A stretch of DNA of 64,000 nt from Rhodobacteraceae bacterium IMCC1335 (GTDB lineage Bacteria > Pseudomonadota > Alphaproteobacteria > Rhodobacterales > Rhodobacteraceae): positions 3,149,001-3,213,000 of the forward strand of contig CP046864.1 of NCBI GenBank assembly GCA_039640495.1, given 5' to 3'. The notes beneath the pieces were generated by a model. That model saw only the letters and a program-made list of their open reading frames with translations. It had not been told where the DNA came from and searched no databases. The translations under genes and the position numbers were made by a program. Below, piece by piece: positions 62,920 to 64,000 of this stretch (its first letter is position 1; each line of letters starts with the position of its first letter).

Positions 62920-64000
62920 TTAGCTTTTCGAAAACTCAGGATAGGCATCCATCCCCAGCTCTGACATATCCAGACCGTTAATCTCATCTTCTTCCGAAAC
63001 GCGGATGCCCATTGTTGCTTTGAGAATGAACCAAACGACCGCCGAAGCAACGGTTACGAAAATACCCACAACAATGATCGAGTACAGCTGGGTGCCCAGA
63101 GAGGCGTCGCCATTGGTGAACACAACTGCGATCGTGCCCCAAATCCCTGCAAACAAATGCACTGGAATCGCGCCAACAACGTCATCGATTTTCAATTTAT
63201 CTAGGAATGGCACTGAGAACACAACAATCACTCCACCAATCGCACCAATAATGGTTGCCGCACCCAAAGACGGTGTCAGAGGCTCAGCTGTGATCGACAC
63301 AAGGCCCGCCAAGGCTCCGTTCAAAATCATCGTAAGGTCTGGCTTTGAATAAAGCAGTTGCGTCAGGATCAAAGCGGTAACAGCCCCGCCCGCAGCGGCG
63401 GCGTTTGTGTTGGCGAAAATGCGCGACACATCTGCCACATCTCCAACCGAGCCCATCGCAAGCTGTGAGCCACCGTTAAAGCCGAACCAACCCAGCCATA
63501 GGATGAATGTACCCAAAGTCGCCAAAGCTAAATTTGAGCCTTGGATCGGCACCACTTTGCCATCGGCTGAGTATTTGCCAAGCCTTGGGCCCAGGATGAT
63601 CGCTCCTGCAAGCGCAGCCCATCCGCCAACCGAATGCACCACTGTTGAGCCGGCAAAGTCTAAGAAACCCATGCCATCCAAGAAGCCACCGCCCCATTTC
63701 CAGCTGGCTTGCAGCGGGTAAATGATACTTGTCAAAATCACCGTAAAAATCAAAAACGGCCAAAGTTTGATCCGCTCGGCCAATGCGCCCGAGACGATAG
63801 AGGCCGTTGCAGCGCAGAACATCAATTGGAAGAAGAAATCTGAACCGGTGGACGCATAGCTATAATCATCCGCCGCATCCGCTGTAACGCCGACTGCTTC
63901 TAAAACCGCCGTGCCCCAGACACCAGACAGAACGCCTTCAACCGCCCATGTTCCCAGCGGATACATAAGATTATACCCAATGAGGTAATAGAAAATAGCT
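62920..64000 (-). CDS. amtB: Ammonium transporter AmtB, 5' end cut by window
   Basis: AmtB conducts ammonium across the inner membrane. About 360 C-terminal residues are visible; the frame continues to the window end (A-I-F-Y-Y-L-I-G-Y-N-L-M before the first internal Met at 63966), so the start lies outside. Features include F-Q-L-M-F-C-A-A-T-A-S-I-V-S-G-A, S-T-V-V-H-S-V-G-G-W-A-A-L (first pore His), G-W-F-G-F-N-G-G-S, and I-P-V-H-L-F-A-G-I-W-G-T-I (second pore His). The tail is E-D-E-I-N-G-L-D. A glnK-like gene may lie upstream, outside this window. Confidence 0.95.
   Translation of the reverse strand, partial: AIFYYLIGYNLMYPLGTWAVEGVLSGVWGTAVLEAVGVTADAADDYSYASTGSDFFFQLMFCAATASIVSGALAERIKLWPFLIFTVILTSIIYPLQASWKWGGGFLDGMGFLDFAGSTVVHSVGGWAALAGAIILGPRLGKYSADGKVVPIQGSNLALATLGTFILWLGWFGFNGGSQLAMGSVGDVADVSRIFANTNAAAAGGAVTALILTQLLYSKPDLTMILNGALAGLVSITAEPLTPSLGAATIIGAIGGVIVVFSVPFLDKLKIDDVVGAIPVHLFAGIWGTIAVVFTNGDASLGTQLYSIIVVGIFVTVASAVVWFILKATMGIRVSEEDEINGLDMSELGMDAYPEFSKS

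Overview
The window looks like a piece of the main chromosome of a marine alphaproteobacterium of the Roseobacter group (Rhodobacteraceae). This is an inference from gene content and order. The evidence is: the run ffh - acetyltransferase - chorismate mutase - rpsP - rimM - trmD - rplS - rpmE; a CcrM-type GANTC methyltransferase; an aa3 oxidase subunit IV peptide; a DMSP lyase-type cupin; a DmdC-like acyl-CoA dehydrogenase; and an AlkB-type monooxygenase. Base composition is moderate by eye, not the very high G+C of Rhodobacter, which would suit a pelagic lineage such as Planktomarina/RCA. That last point is a guess. No phage, insertion sequence, CRISPR array or rRNA operon was seen, and most of the window is ordinary core genome.

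Layout. Positions 1-7.3 kb: a partial ArsR regulator, then the SRP/ribosomal-protein/tRNA-modification block, closed by a strong terminator after rpmE. 7.4-16.2 kb: lipid A genes (waaA-like, lpxK); a minus-strand group of CoA-transferase, DsbA-like protein and DUF721/DciA; divergent mutY and alkB; then ccrM and rnhB, with three GANTC sites in the ccrM upstream region. 16.5-23.2 kb: a zinc-ribbon protein, an orphan sigma-54 activator with a candidate sigma-54 promoter, htpG, an EamA transporter and an Ldh2-family dehydrogenase. 23.4-26.7 kb: the thiamine uptake operon thiBPQ behind a clear TPP riboswitch. 26.9-32 kb: the most accessory-like stretch, with a VanZ-like protein, tRNA-Arg(CCT), a decayed HlyD-type gene, the DMSP lyase-type cupin, a CMD-family enzyme, a LacI regulator and a DUF1045 protein.

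32-40 kb: isoprenoid genes (polyprenyl synthase, ispE), a TPR lipoprotein-like protein, the electron-transfer flavoprotein dehydrogenase (frameshifted) and greA. 40-44.5 kb: a tightly overlapping molybdenum-cofactor operon fdhD-mobA-mobB-(RNase H-fold unknown)-moeA. 44.5-50.3 kb: azlCD, oxidase subunit IV, an acyl-CoA dehydrogenase/metallo-hydrolase pair, a Sua5-type gene and algH. 50.4-56.1 kb: a DsbD-N-like protein and an RND efflux pump whose adaptor gene is frameshifted. 56.3-64 kb: moaB, a diverged uracil-DNA glycosylase, pyrB with a dihydroorotase homologue lacking metal ligands, plsY, a hydrolase, prs and a partial amtB.

Most notable points. (1) Two otherwise intact genes are each broken by one missing base in a G homopolymer directly followed by ATC. 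The shared context suggests sequence error more than biology. (2) The pyrB partner looks like a non-catalytic dihydroorotase. (3) The family-4-like UDG has lost most of its Fe-S cysteines. (4) A HlyD remnant lies between the tRNA gene and the DMSP lyase. (5) Several short genes were found by eye: a 45-residue membrane peptide fused in spacing to rimM, a DUF465 peptide and oxidase subunit IV. I found no convincing wholly new multi-gene system.
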